A stretch of DNA of 17,438 bases from PALSA-612 sp964595575 (GCA_964595575.1 CAZQRA010000052.1:1-17438); one strand, 5' to 3'; counted from the first letter of the stretch, positions 1 to 7,288 are shown. Translations and numbers: made by a program. The notes: generated by a model from the sequence alone, not told the origin.

Positions 1-228
1 CTCGGCGGCTCGCTCCAGGTTGCGGGCCAGCTGGCCTCTTCCCGCCGCCTGGGCCACCGCAGCCTGGCGTCGGAGGGTGTCCCCCGTGGCCCGCAGGTCG
101 TCCGCCGACAGGCGGCCGCGCCGGAGGGCCTCCAGGGTCACCTCGGCCAAGGGAAGACCGGAGGGCGTGGCCACGAGATCGGGGCGCCGCTCTCCCAGCG
201 GGTAGTCGGTGACTGGATCGAGGTCCAC
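1..228 (-). CDS. Diol/glycerol dehydratase small subunit (PduE-like), partial at window edge
   Basis: Seventy-six N-terminal residues are visible; the rest lies left of the window. The reading begins at a GTG (228-226) and is the only frame that resembles a known family: DYPLGERRPDLV near residue 8, then a leucine-rich stretch, then a DLRATGDTLRRQA-like segment and a GRGQLARNLERAAE end. These match the conserved order in small (gamma) subunits of adenosylcobalamin-dependent diol/glycerol dehydratases, which turn 1,2-propanediol or glycerol into an aldehyde with large and medium subunits. An in-frame stop lies just upstream, so GTG 228 is the first possible start; no good ribosome binding site precedes it. 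In known operons the large and medium subunits precede this gene, but here the upstream neighbour is a divergent SDR, which is odd. The family call rests on recalled motifs, not a search. Confidence 0.72.
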   Translation of the reverse strand, partial: MDLDPVTDYPLGERRPDLVATPSGLPLAEVTLEALRRGRLSADDLRATGDTLRRQAAVAQAAGRGQLARNLERAAE

Positions 229-245
229 GGCGACAGATTAGAGTG

Positions 246-264
246 CCTTCCCAGCGAGGGAAGG
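246..264. promoter_or_regulatory. Perfect inverted repeat in the divergent intergenic region, overlapping a strong SD
   Basis: CCTTCCC (246-252) and GGGAAGG (258-264) are perfectly complementary around a 5-nt AGCGA centre. The repeat sits between the divergent dehydratase subunit and SDR genes, a normal place for an operator. In the plus-strand RNA its right arm overlaps AAGGAGGT (261-268), an almost consensus Shine-Dalgarno, so folding could hide that site. Whether it acts as DNA operator or RNA hairpin cannot be told from sequence. Confidence 0.4.
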
Positions 265-274
265 AGGTTCTCTC

Positions 275-310
275 GTGGGATGCGCCTGCGCGGAAGGGGA
301 TGATCGCTAG
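275..310 (+). CDS. Possible 11-codon leader peptide coupled to the SDR gene
   Basis: AAGGAGGT at 261-268 is the strongest ribosome binding site in this region and lies 6 nt before a GTG at 275, not before the SDR start. The GTG opens an 11-codon frame (MGCACAEGDDR) ending in TAG at 308-310, whose last G is the first base of the SDR start codon (TAGTG). Such a one-base stop/start overlap favours translational coupling. The same SD could instead serve an ATG at 280 that stops after seven codons. Too short to prove coding. Confidence 0.22.
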   Translation: MGCACAEGDDR

Positions 311-1020
311 TGGCCAATCGCTACGACTTCGAGGGACGGGTAGCCTTGGTGACCGGAGGAGCGAGCGGCATCGGCCGGGCCACCGTGGAGCGGCTGCGCC
401 AGGGAGGCGCCACCGTCGTCGTCTTCGACCGCGACCCCTCGGCCGACATCCGGGGAGACATGGCCCGATCTGCTGACCTCGACGCGGCCGTGGCCGAGGT
501 GGAGGAGCGACACGGTCGCCTGGACATCCTCGTCAACTCGGCCGGCATCCCCGGTCGCTCCCTGCACACGGTGGAGGTGACGGACGAGGAGTGGCAAGAG
601 GTCATGGCCGTGAACGCCAACGGCTCCTTCTACGCCTGCCGAGCCGTCATTCCCGGCATGGTCGCCCGCGGCTACGGCCGTATCGTCCTCGTGGCCTCCA
701 TCGCCGGCAAGGAGGGAAACCCCATGGCGGCCGCCTACTCGGCCTCCAAGGCGGCCGTGATCGCCATGACCAAGGCGATCGGGAAGGACCTGGCCGGCAC
801 CGGCGTCCTCGTGAACTGCGTGGCCCCGGCCGTCATCGAGACCCCCATCCTGGCCGGCCTCTCCCAGGAGCACATCGACTACATGGTCGAGCGCATTCCC
901 CTGGGCCGGATGGGGAAGCCGGAGGAGGTGGCGGCCCTCATCTGCTGGCTCGCCAGCGAGGAGTGCTCGTTCTCCACCGGCGCCACCTTCGACATCTCGG
1001 GGGGGAGGGCCGTCTACTGA
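310..1020 (+). CDS. Short-chain dehydrogenase/reductase (sugar or keto-sugar-acid dehydrogenase)
   Basis: This is a classical SDR of 236 residues, the normal length. It has the nucleotide motif TGGASGIG (15-22), NSAG (76-79) and the catalytic tetrad Asn102, Ser130, Tyr143, Lys147 (YSASK). Asp40 at the end of the second strand suggests NAD rather than NADP. It ends in SGGRAVY. The GTG start is preceded by GGAAGGGGA at 292-300, 9 nt away. It heads an operon with a 2-keto-3-deoxy-pentonate dehydratase and an aldehyde dehydrogenase, so it could oxidise an aldopentose at C1 as the first step of a Weimberg-type route. Alternatively it could be a 2-keto-3-deoxy-L-rhamnonate/fuconate 4-dehydrogenase, feeding the FAH-type hydrolase at 10436-11086. 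The SDR fold is certain; the substrate is inference. Confidence 0.93.
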   Translation: MANRYDFEGRVALVTGGASGIGRATVERLRQGGATVVVFDRDPSADIRGDMARSADLDAAVAEVEERHGRLDILVNSAGIPGRSLHTVEVTDEEWQEVMAVNANGSFYACRAVIPGMVARGYGRIVLVASIAGKEGNPMAAAYSASKAAVIAMTKAIGKDLAGTGVLVNCVAPAVIETPILAGLSQEHIDYMVERIPLGRMGKPEEVAALICWLASEECSFSTGATFDISGGRAVY

Positions 1021-1826
1021 GAAGGATCGTCCGCTACCGGGGCCCCCAGGGCGTCGTCACCTGCGCGGTCGAGGAGCTCCCGGTCGCTCCCCTCGACGAG
1101 GACACCCTGGAGCTACCCCCGCCCTACCAGCTCCTCCTCCCCGTCGAGCCGCCCGAGGTGTGGTGCGCAGGGGTCACCTACGAGCGGAGCCGGGACGCCC
1201 GCATCGAGGAGTCCCAGGAGAAGGACGTGTACGCCCGGGTCTACGAGGCCGAGCGCCCCGAGCTCTTCCTCAAGGACGCCTGCTGCCGGCGCACGGTCGG
1301 CCCGGGGCGCCCGATCCGCGTCCGCAGCGACTCGCCCTGGAACGTCCCCGAGCCGGAGGTCGCCGTAATCCTGGGCGAGGGCGGCGCCATCACCGGGCTG
1401 ACGATCGGCAACGACGTCTCCTCGCGCTCGATCGAGGGCGAGAACCCCCTCTACCTTCCCCAGGCCAAGATCTACGCCGGGGCCTGCGCCCTGGGGCCGG
1501 CGCTCCTCGTGGACGACGACTGGGAGCGACCGCGGACGGTGGCGATGCGCATCCTCGACGGGGACGGCAGCCTGCTCTTCGAGGGCGAGACCTCCACCGC
1601 CCGCATGCGCCGCTCCTACCGCGAGCTCCTGGACTGGCTGCTGCGCGACAACCCCGTCCCCCCCGGCTCGGCCCTCCTCACCGGCACCGGCCTCGTCCCT
1701 CCCCACGACTTCACCCTCCGTCCCGGCCATATAGTCGAGATTCACGTACCCGGCATCGGTACCTTGAGGAATCCTGTGGCGGGACACGACAGAGCAACTG
1801 CCGGGGGAAAGGAGCACGAGAGATGA
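1017..1826 (+). CDS. 2-dehydro-3-deoxy-D-arabinonate (pentonate) dehydratase, FAH fold
   Basis: The 269-residue protein resembles Sulfolobus 2-keto-3-deoxy-D-arabinonate dehydratase, which removes water from a 2-keto-3-deoxy-pentonate to give 2,5-dioxopentanoate (2-oxoglutarate semialdehyde). Shared blocks as I recall them: PPEVWxxGxxYE, a YxxVYxAxRPExFxK segment, RSDSPWNVPEPEVAVIL with the metal-binding Glu pair, and NPLYLPQAKIYAG. Similarity begins right after the SDR stop, but no ATG, GTG or TTG exists in frame until GTG 1158, which would delete about 47 residues. The best start is CTG at 1017, overlapping the SDR stop as CTGA, with a G-rich GGGGGGAGGG block about 8 nt upstream. The stop overlaps the next gene as ATGA. 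The next gene's product fits as the following enzyme, which supports the call. Confidence 0.82.
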   Translation: MRRIVRYRGPQGVVTCAVEELPVAPLDEDTLELPPPYQLLLPVEPPEVWCAGVTYERSRDARIEESQEKDVYARVYEAERPELFLKDACCRRTVGPGRPIRVRSDSPWNVPEPEVAVILGEGGAITGLTIGNDVSSRSIEGENPLYLPQAKIYAGACALGPALLVDDDWERPRTVAMRILDGDGSLLFEGETSTARMRRSYRELLDWLLRDNPVPPGSALLTGTGLVPPHDFTLRPGHIVEIHVPGIGTLRNPVAGHDRATAGGKEHER

Positions 1827-3286
1827 CCGAGGTCCTGGAGGCACCGGCGCGGCCCGCCTTCGCCAATTTCGTGGCGGGCGAGTGGCGGGGATCGATCTCC
1901 GGTCGTACATACGTCAAGCGGGGGCCCTGGCGCCCCTCCCAGCCCATCGGCGAGTTCCCTGCCTCCGACGAGGCGGATGTGGAGGCGGCGGTGGAGGCGG
2001 CCCAGGCGGCCTTCCCCGCATGGGCCCGTACGCCTGCAGCCAGGCGAGGCCAGATCCTGCTCCAGGCGGCCGACGCGGTAGAGCGGCGCGCGGAGCAGAT
2101 CGCCCAGGACATGACCCTGGAGATGGGCAAGCCCATCCGCGAGTCGCGCCTGGAGGCCCTGCGCATGGCCCAGGTGCTTCGCTTCTACGCCGGGGAGGGC
2201 TTGCGACCGGTGGGAGAGCGGTTCGAGCAGGCCGCCACCGGCTCCGTGGTGTACACCGTCCGGCGGCCGCTGGGGGTGGTGGGCCTGATCACGCCCTGGA
2301 ACTTCCCCGCCGCCATCCCTGCCTGGAAGACGGCGCCGGCGCTCGCCTACGGCAACACGGTCGTGCTCAAGCTGGCCCAGGAGGCTCCCCTCACCGGGCT
2401 CCACCTGGCCGCGTGCCTGGCCGAGGCAGGCCTCCCGCCCGGCGTCCTCAACGTCGTCATCGGCCGGGGCTCGGAGGTGGGAACGCCGCTCGTCCGCCAC
2501 CCCCTCGTCAAGGCCGTCTCCTTCACCGGCTCGGTGGCGGTGGGTCGCCAGGTGCGCGACCAAGCCACCGCCCTCGGCAAGCGGGTGCAGCTCGAGCTCG
2601 GCGGCCACAACCCGGTCGTGGTCATGGCCGACGCCGACCTCGACCGGGCGGTCGAGCTGACCTACGCCGGCGCCTTCTGGTCGGCGGGGCAGAAGTGCAC
2701 GGCTACCAGGCGCATCTACGTCCAGGACCAGGTCTACGAGGAGTTCAAGCGCCGCCTCCTGGCCCGGATCGAGCGCGGGGTGGTCGGCGACCCGGCCCAC
2801 CCCGACACCGAGGTCGGGCCCCTGGTGAACGAGGCTCAGCTCCAGGAGGTGATGCGGGGGATCGAGCGAGGACGAGCCGAGGGGGGAACGGTCCTGGCCG
2901 GGGGCGAGCGCGTCCACGACGAGGCCTACCTGGTCGCTCCCACCCTGTTCGAGGGGTTGGCGGACGACGCCTTCCTCTCCTGCGTGGAGGTGTTCGGGCC
3001 GGTGACGAGCCTCTACCGCTTCTCCGACCTCGAGGAAGCCCTGCGCCGGGCCAACGGGGTCGAGTACGGGCTCTCCGCCGCCATCTTCACCTCCAGCCTG
3101 GCCAGCGCCCGGGCCTTCGTCCAAGGCATCGAGGCGGGCATCGTGCGCATCAACGGCCAGACCGCGGGCGTGGACGTGCACGTGCCCTTCGGGGGCATCA
3201 AGGGCTCGGGGTTCGGGCCCCACGAGCAGGGACGGGCGGCCATGGACTTCTACACCGAGCTCGTCACCGTCTACGAGGACGTGTGA
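1823..3286 (+). CDS. NAD(P)-dependent aldehyde dehydrogenase, probable 2-oxoglutarate semialdehyde dehydrogenase
   Basis: A complete ALDH-superfamily enzyme of 487 residues. Visible motifs: TPWNFP with the oxyanion Asn160, cofactor-binding Lys183, FTGS (234-237), general base Glu258 in ELGG, nucleophile Cys292 in GQKCTA, and EVFGPV (389-394). The ATG overlaps the preceding stop as ATGA, with GGGGGAAAGGAG just upstream. Since the preceding gene should release 2,5-dioxopentanoate, the natural job is oxidation of that semialdehyde to 2-oxoglutarate, joining pentonate catabolism to the TCA cycle. Other short-chain semialdehydes (succinate semialdehyde, glycolaldehyde) cannot be excluded from the motifs alone. 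The protein is cytoplasmic, with no signal or membrane segment. Confidence 0.93.
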   Translation: MTEVLEAPARPAFANFVAGEWRGSISGRTYVKRGPWRPSQPIGEFPASDEADVEAAVEAAQAAFPAWARTPAARRGQILLQAADAVERRAEQIAQDMTLEMGKPIRESRLEALRMAQVLRFYAGEGLRPVGERFEQAATGSVVYTVRRPLGVVGLITPWNFPAAIPAWKTAPALAYGNTVVLKLAQEAPLTGLHLAACLAEAGLPPGVLNVVIGRGSEVGTPLVRHPLVKAVSFTGSVAVGRQVRDQATALGKRVQLELGGHNPVVVMADADLDRAVELTYAGAFWSAGQKCTATRRIYVQDQVYEEFKRRLLARIERGVVGDPAHPDTEVGPLVNEAQLQEVMRGIERGRAEGGTVLAGGERVHDEAYLVAPTLFEGLADDAFLSCVEVFGPVTSLYRFSDLEEALRRANGVEYGLSAAIFTSSLASARAFVQGIEAGIVRINGQTAGVDVHVPFGGIKGSGFGPHEQGRAAMDFYTELVTVYEDV

Positions 3287-4230
3287 GGGCGGGAGGCGGC
3301 CGACAGGGGGTGCCGGGCACCGTCCTCGTCACCGGCGTCCTCGGCTGCCTCGGCTCCTGGACCGCCCTCCTCGCCGCCCGCGAGGGCTGGCGGGTGGTCG
3401 GCTACGACCGAGGCCGGGACGACCGCCGGCTGCGGGCCATCGCCGGCGAGGAGGAGCGGGCGGCGATCGAGCTCGTCCAGGGCGACGTCGCCGACCTCGA
3501 GCAGCTGGCGCGGACCATGGCCGACTACGCCGTTACCCACGTCGTCCACCTGGCCGCCCTCCAGGTGCCCTTCTGCAAGGAGGACCCGCCCCTGGGGGCC
3601 CGCGTCAACGTGGTGGGCACGGTCAACGTGCTGGAGGCGGCCAGGCGACGGGGCCTGGAGACGACGATCGCCTACGCCAGCTCCGCCGCCGTGTACGACG
3701 AGCAGGGCCGTACCCTCCCCCGCACCCTGTACGGGGTGTACAAGCTGGCCAACGAAGGGACGGCCCGCGTCTACTGGCAGGACGCCGGCCTGGCCAGCAT
3801 CGGCCTTCGCCCCTTCTCCGTGTACGGGCCGGGGCGCGACCAGGGGGTCACCGCCGGCCCCACCCTGGCCATGCGCGCCGCCGCTCGGGGCGAGCCCTAC
3901 CGCATCGGCTTCGGGGGCAGCACCGAGCTCCACTACGCCCCCGACGTGGCCCGGGCCTTCCTGCTCGCCGCCCAGGCGGAGCCGGCCGGAGCCCTCGTCT
4001 ACGACTTCCCGGGGGAGCCCGTGTCCATGTCCGAGGTGGTGGCGGCCATCGAGGAGGCGGCCCCCGAGGCCCGGGGCCTCGTCACCTTCGAGGACCGGCC
4101 CCTCCCCTTCCCGGAGAGGCTCCCCGGCGAGCGCTTCCTCTGCCCCGTCACCCCCCTTTCTCAGGGGATCGCGGAGACGATCGAGCACTTCCGGCGGGAG
4201 GCGAGGGAGGAGATCGCAGCGGGAGACTGA
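3283..4230 (+). CDS. NAD-dependent epimerase/dehydratase family protein (extended SDR)
   Basis: About 315 residues if started at GTG 3283, which overlaps the ALDH stop as GTGA like other junctions here; a start at GTG 3310 (306 residues) would place the Rossmann strand at the very N-terminus and is equally possible. Visible: glycine motif GVLGCLG (18-24), Asp42 at the end of strand 2 (NAD preference), HLAA (89-92), Ser133/134, and the YxxxK pair Tyr150/Lys154, followed by LRPFSVYGPGR typical of nucleotide-sugar epimerases. The operon is otherwise sugar-acid catabolism, so it may oxidise or epimerise a free sugar, lactone or acid rather than a nucleotide sugar. The substrate is unknown. A terminator-like hairpin follows. 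Confidence 0.87.
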   Translation: MRAGGGRQGVPGTVLVTGVLGCLGSWTALLAAREGWRVVGYDRGRDDRRLRAIAGEEERAAIELVQGDVADLEQLARTMADYAVTHVVHLAALQVPFCKEDPPLGARVNVVGTVNVLEAARRRGLETTIAYASSAAVYDEQGRTLPRTLYGVYKLANEGTARVYWQDAGLASIGLRPFSVYGPGRDQGVTAGPTLAMRAAARGEPYRIGFGGSTELHYAPDVARAFLLAAQAEPAGALVYDFPGEPVSMSEVVAAIEEAAPEARGLVTFEDRPLPFPERLPGERFLCPVTPLSQGIAETIEHFRREAREEIAAGD

Positions 4231-4239
4231 CTCCCGGCC

Positions 4240-4263
4240 GGCCCTCGCTCCGGAGCAAGGGCC
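4240..4263. terminator. Stem-loop after the sugar-acid operon
   Basis: GGCCCT (4240-4245) pairs with AGGGCC (4258-4263), and GCTCC/GGAGC (4247-4256) continue the stem after one C/A mismatch. It lies 10 nt after the epimerase stop. No T-run follows, so it is a weak intrinsic terminator by classical rules, although U-less hairpins are common in GC-rich bacteria. The rest of the gap to the next gene (4264-4425) shows nothing definite beyond a TATAGT hexamer at 4380-4385. Confidence 0.4.
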
Positions 4264-4425
4264 CTCGCCCTCCGCCCTCTCCTTCCCTGCCGGCCCGCGG
4301 CCTCGGGGGATAGCGACGGGTGGTCAGACTTGGCTAGGAGGGGCCCTCTGCACCGGCGCCTGGAAGGAAGCCTGCGTCCTATAGTTGCTCTCGTCCCAGA
4401 CAGCCTCTCAGAGGGAGGGCAAGAC

Positions 4426-6210
4426 ATGGCCGAGATTCGTGGCTGCGACCTCGTCGCCGAGTACCTGATCAAGGAGAAGGTGCCGTACCTCTTCGGCTAC
4501 GCGGGGCACGGCGCCGTGGGTCTCCTCGACGGCGTCTACAACCACCAGGACGAGCTCAAGATCATCTTCCCCCGCACGGAGAGCGCCGCCGGCTACATGG
4601 CCGACGCCTACTTCCGGGCCTCGGGTCAGCTCATCCCGGTGTACACCTCCACCGGCCCCGGCCCCATGCTGCTCACGGTGGCCATGGCCAACGCGTTCTA
4701 CGACTCCTCCGCCTTCATCGCCTTGACGGGCCAGGTGGCGACGACCCAGTACGACTCTGGCGCCCTGCAGGAGGAGTACCGCTTCTACCAGGCCGACTAC
4801 CCGAGCATGGCCAAGGTCATCTCCAAGCGGAGCTTCCAGGCCCAGAGCGTCGAGGATTTGGCCAAGTTCCTGCCCAAGGCGTTCAAGCTGGCCCGCACCG
4901 GCCGGCCCGGCCCCGTCCACATCGACGTCCCCTACGACCTCTGGATCCGCACCGCCGACGTGGAGGTGCCCGAGCCGCACGAGCGCTCCCTCCACCTGAA
5001 CTGGCGCACGCCGGGATCCCCGGAGGCCGTGGCCAAGGCGCTGGAGATGCTGCTCGCGGCGCGCCGGCCGCTCATCCTGGCCGGGGGAGGAGTCGTCTTC
5101 TCCGACGCTGCCGAGGAGCTTCGGGCCTTCGCCGAGCTCGTCAACGTGCCCGTCTACTCCACGTTCATGGGCAAGGGCGTCCTTCCTTACGGCCATCCGC
5201 TCTACCTGGGCATCGCCGGCTGCTGGGGCGAGTACCCGGCCACCGAGGCGGCGCGGAACGCCGACCTCATCCTGGCCATCGGGTGTCGATTCTCCGACAT
5301 CCACTGCTCGTCCTGGGTGCCTGGCTACACCTACAACATCCCGCCCACCAAGCTCATCCACGTGGACATCGATCCCAGCGAGATCGGGCGCAACTACCCC
5401 ACCGAGCTCGGCATCGTGGGCGACGCCCGCGAGGTACTCCGCCAGCTGCGGGACATGGCCGCGAGACAAGGAGCGAGGCGGGAGCGCTCGGGCTGGGACG
5501 AGAGTATCGAGGCCTGGAGGATGGAGTGGGACAACTTCGTCAAGCCGGAGATGGCCTCCGACGCCAGGCCCATCGACCCCCGGCGGGTGATCGGCGAGCT
5601 GCGCAAGGCGGCTCCCCGGGACGCCCTCATGATCACCGACACCGGCAACCACCAGACCTGGGTGGAGCAGTACTGGGAGGTGTACGAGCCCCGGACCGTG
5701 TTCACGCCGGGAGGGTTCGCGGGCATGGGCTTCGGCACCTGCGGCGTCCTCGGCGTCAAGCTCGCCCGACCCGACCGGACGGCGATCTGCGTCACGAGCG
5801 ACGGCAGCTTCATGATGTTCCCGGGCTCGGTGGCCACGGCCGTGGAGCACGACATCCCGGTGGTGTGGGTGATCCTCAACAACTTCACCATCGGGGTCAT
5901 CCGCGACCTCCAGCGGTTCTACATGGACAACCGGGAGATCGCTACGAGCTTCATGAAGCACAAGACGGGGGAGCTTTGGAACCCGGACTTCGCCCGCATG
6001 GCCGAGGCCATGGGAGCAGGCGGGATCTCCGTGGAGGCGCCCGGCGACCTGGCCGACGCCTTCGCCACCGCCCTCGCCAGCGGGCGGCCGTTCGTGGTGG
6101 ACGTCAAGGTCAACCGGGATACGGCGGTGCCCCTGATCGGGACCTGGCAGTTCCCGCCGATCGTCCAGGCCGAGCCCACCTTCGGCAAGCGGCTGGTGAT
6201 CACGGCGTGA
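4426..6210 (+). CDS. Thiamine-diphosphate-dependent acetolactate synthase-like enzyme
   Basis: This 594-residue protein has the three-domain layout of the pyruvate oxidase/acetohydroxyacid synthase group. The N-terminal Pyr domain carries the cofactor-activating Glu52 in PRTESAAGYMADAY, so it is not glyoxylate carboligase-like. A central FAD/transhydrogenase-type domain starts near residue 190, and the C-terminal PP domain has the metal/diphosphate motif SDGS...NN (TSDGSFMMFPG to ILNNFTIG). ATG 4426 is preceded by GGAGGG with normal spacing. Substrate is not readable: 2-oxoacid decarboxylation or carboligation is expected. No small regulatory ALS subunit is nearby, arguing against a housekeeping IlvB. 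Its stop overlaps the next start as GTGA, tying it to a chelatase-like AAA+ protein, an unusual partnership. Confidence 0.88.
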   Translation: MAEIRGCDLVAEYLIKEKVPYLFGYAGHGAVGLLDGVYNHQDELKIIFPRTESAAGYMADAYFRASGQLIPVYTSTGPGPMLLTVAMANAFYDSSAFIALTGQVATTQYDSGALQEEYRFYQADYPSMAKVISKRSFQAQSVEDLAKFLPKAFKLARTGRPGPVHIDVPYDLWIRTADVEVPEPHERSLHLNWRTPGSPEAVAKALEMLLAARRPLILAGGGVVFSDAAEELRAFAELVNVPVYSTFMGKGVLPYGHPLYLGIAGCWGEYPATEAARNADLILAIGCRFSDIHCSSWVPGYTYNIPPTKLIHVDIDPSEIGRNYPTELGIVGDAREVLRQLRDMAARQGARRERSGWDESIEAWRMEWDNFVKPEMASDARPIDPRRVIGELRKAAPRDALMITDTGNHQTWVEQYWEVYEPRTVFTPGGFAGMGFGTCGVLGVKLARPDRTAICVTSDGSFMMFPGSVATAVEHDIPVVWVILNNFTIGVIRDLQRFYMDNREIATSFMKHKTGELWNPDFARMAEAMGAGGISVEAPGDLADAFATALASGRPFVVDVKVNRDTAVPLIGTWQFPPIVQAEPTFGKRLVITA

Positions 6211-7271
6211 GCTTCCGCTACTACCCGTTCACGGCCATCGTGGAGCAGGAGCGCCTGAAGCGGGCGCTCCTGCTCAACGCCATCAACCCCGCCGTGGGCG
6301 GGGTGCTGGTCAAAGGACCGGCGGGTACGGGTAAGTCCACGGCCGTGCGCGGCCTGGCCGAGCTCCTCCCCGAGATCGAGGTGGTGGCCGACTGCCCCTT
6401 CAGCTGCGACCCCGCGGCCCCCTGCCCCGCCTGCTGCGAGCGACGACGCCGGGGCGAGGAGCTTCCCCTCGCCCGCCGCCGGCGTCGCATCGTCGATCTC
6501 CCCCTCAACGCCACCGAGGATCGGGTGGCAGGAACGGTGGACATCGCGCGAGCGCTACGGGAGGGAGAGCGGGCCCTGGAGCCGGGGCTCCTGGCCGAGG
6601 CCAACCGGGGCATCCTGTACGTGGACGAGATCAACCTCCTCGACGACCACCTGACCGACATCCTCCTCGACGCCGCCGCGTTGGGCGTGAACGTGGTGGA
6701 GCGCGAGGGGATCTCCATCGCCCACCCCGCCCGCTTCATCCTGGTCGGCACCATGAACGAAGAGGAAGGGGAGCTGAGGCCCCAGATCGCCGACCGCATC
6801 GGTCTCCAGGTGACGGTGGACGCCGTGTACGACCCCGAGGCTCGAGCCGAGATCGCGCGCCGGCGGGAGGCGTTCACGGCCGACCCCGACTCCTTCCTGG
6901 CCTCATGGGCCGATGCCCAAGAGGAGCTGGCTCGGCGCCTGGCCGAGGCGGAGAAGGCCCTGGGCCGGGTGCGGATGCCTGACCACCTCTACGCAGCCAT
7001 CGCCCGCCTGGTGGTGAAGGCCGGGGTGGCAAGCCACCGGGCCGACGTGACCATCGTCGAGTGCGCCAAGGCCACGGCCGCCTTGGCGGGGAGGGAGCAG
7101 GTCTCGAGCGAGGACGTGGTCGAGGCGGCCTCCCTCGCGCTCGGCCACCGGCTCCCTGTCGATCCCTTCGCCCCCCCGCCTACGGTCGACTCCCAGCTCG
7201 TCCGCCGCCTGCTCGAGGAGGCGCTGGACGCGGAGCTGACAAAAAAAGCGGCCCCCCAAGGGGTGAGGTAG
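6207..7271 (+). CDS. Magnesium/cobalt chelatase subunit I-like AAA+ ATPase
   Basis: The zero-frame product is 354 residues, the size of BchI/ChlI. Visible are Walker A GPAGTGKST (37-45), a five-cysteine cluster (Cys63, 67, 73, 76, 77) in the ChlI-type insertion, Walker B ILYVDEIN (137-144), the sensor-1 Asn185 in GTMNEEEG, and LRPQIADR with probable arginine-finger residues. A helical lid follows (about 260-335). The start is GTG 6207, overlapping the upstream stop as GTGA. ChlI-type AAA+ rings drive metal insertion into tetrapyrroles with a D subunit and a large subunit, but no large subunit (CobN/BchH) is in the window. A slippery A-run at codons 345-347 implies that some ribosomes shift to the -1 frame and continue into the VWA coding region. 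The 7-residue tail after it (AAPQGVR) is used only in the short form. Confidence 0.9.
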   Translation: MSFRYYPFTAIVEQERLKRALLLNAINPAVGGVLVKGPAGTGKSTAVRGLAELLPEIEVVADCPFSCDPAAPCPACCERRRRGEELPLARRRRRIVDLPLNATEDRVAGTVDIARALREGERALEPGLLAEANRGILYVDEINLLDDHLTDILLDAAALGVNVVEREGISIAHPARFILVGTMNEEEGELRPQIADRIGLQVTVDAVYDPEARAEIARRREAFTADPDSFLASWADAQEELARRLAEAEKALGRVRMPDHLYAAIARLVVKAGVASHRADVTIVECAKATAALAGREQVSSEDVVEAASLALGHRLPVDPFAPPPTVDSQLVRRLLEEALDAELTKKAAPQGVR

Positions 7272-7288
7272 GCCTCGACATCGAGGCC
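7215..7288 (+). promoter_or_regulatory. Probable programmed -1 ribosomal frameshift site joining ATPase and VWA frames
   Basis: A run of seven A (7241-7247) reads A_AAA_AAA in the ATPase frame, followed by G: a -1 slippery heptamer that lets two lysyl-tRNAs re-pair. A SD-like GAGGAGG lies at 7215-7221 and a GGAG at 7232-7235. Downstream, CCCC/GGGG (7252-7255 with 7260-7263) can form a short hairpin, and a perfect stem GGCCTCG/CGAGGCC (7271-7277 with 7282-7288, loop ACAT) sits at the ATPase stop. The -1 frame is exactly that of the VWA domain and is open to 8137, giving a predicted 643-residue fusion. Programmed frameshifting in chlD genes has been described in the literature for cobalt chelatases; efficiency here is unknown. 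Confidence 0.75.

Noticed and set aside
280..303. Seven-codon ATG frame after the strong SD
   Set aside because: Spacing is longer than for GTG 275 and it does not overlap the SDR start; mentioned only as an alternative leader.
1742..3223. Long minus-strand open frame opposite the ALDH gene
   Set aside because: Its translation is Gly/Asp/His/Arg-rich without motifs, as expected for the antisense of a GC-rich gene; the plus-strand ALDH carries all catalytic motifs.
4380..4385. TATAGT as a -10 promoter box for the TPP operon
   Set aside because: No convincing -35 hexamer at proper spacing, and the same hexamer occurs inside the coding region near 1730, so the match is weak.
4408..5961. Long minus-strand open frame opposite the TPP enzyme gene
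   Set aside because: Low-complexity antisense shadow; the plus strand encodes a full TPP-enzyme family protein.
7061..7246. Start of the VWA protein at GTG 7061, deep inside the ATPase gene
   Set aside because: It would overlap the ATPase by over 200 bp and the added residues are low-complexity shadow; frameshifting explains the frame better.
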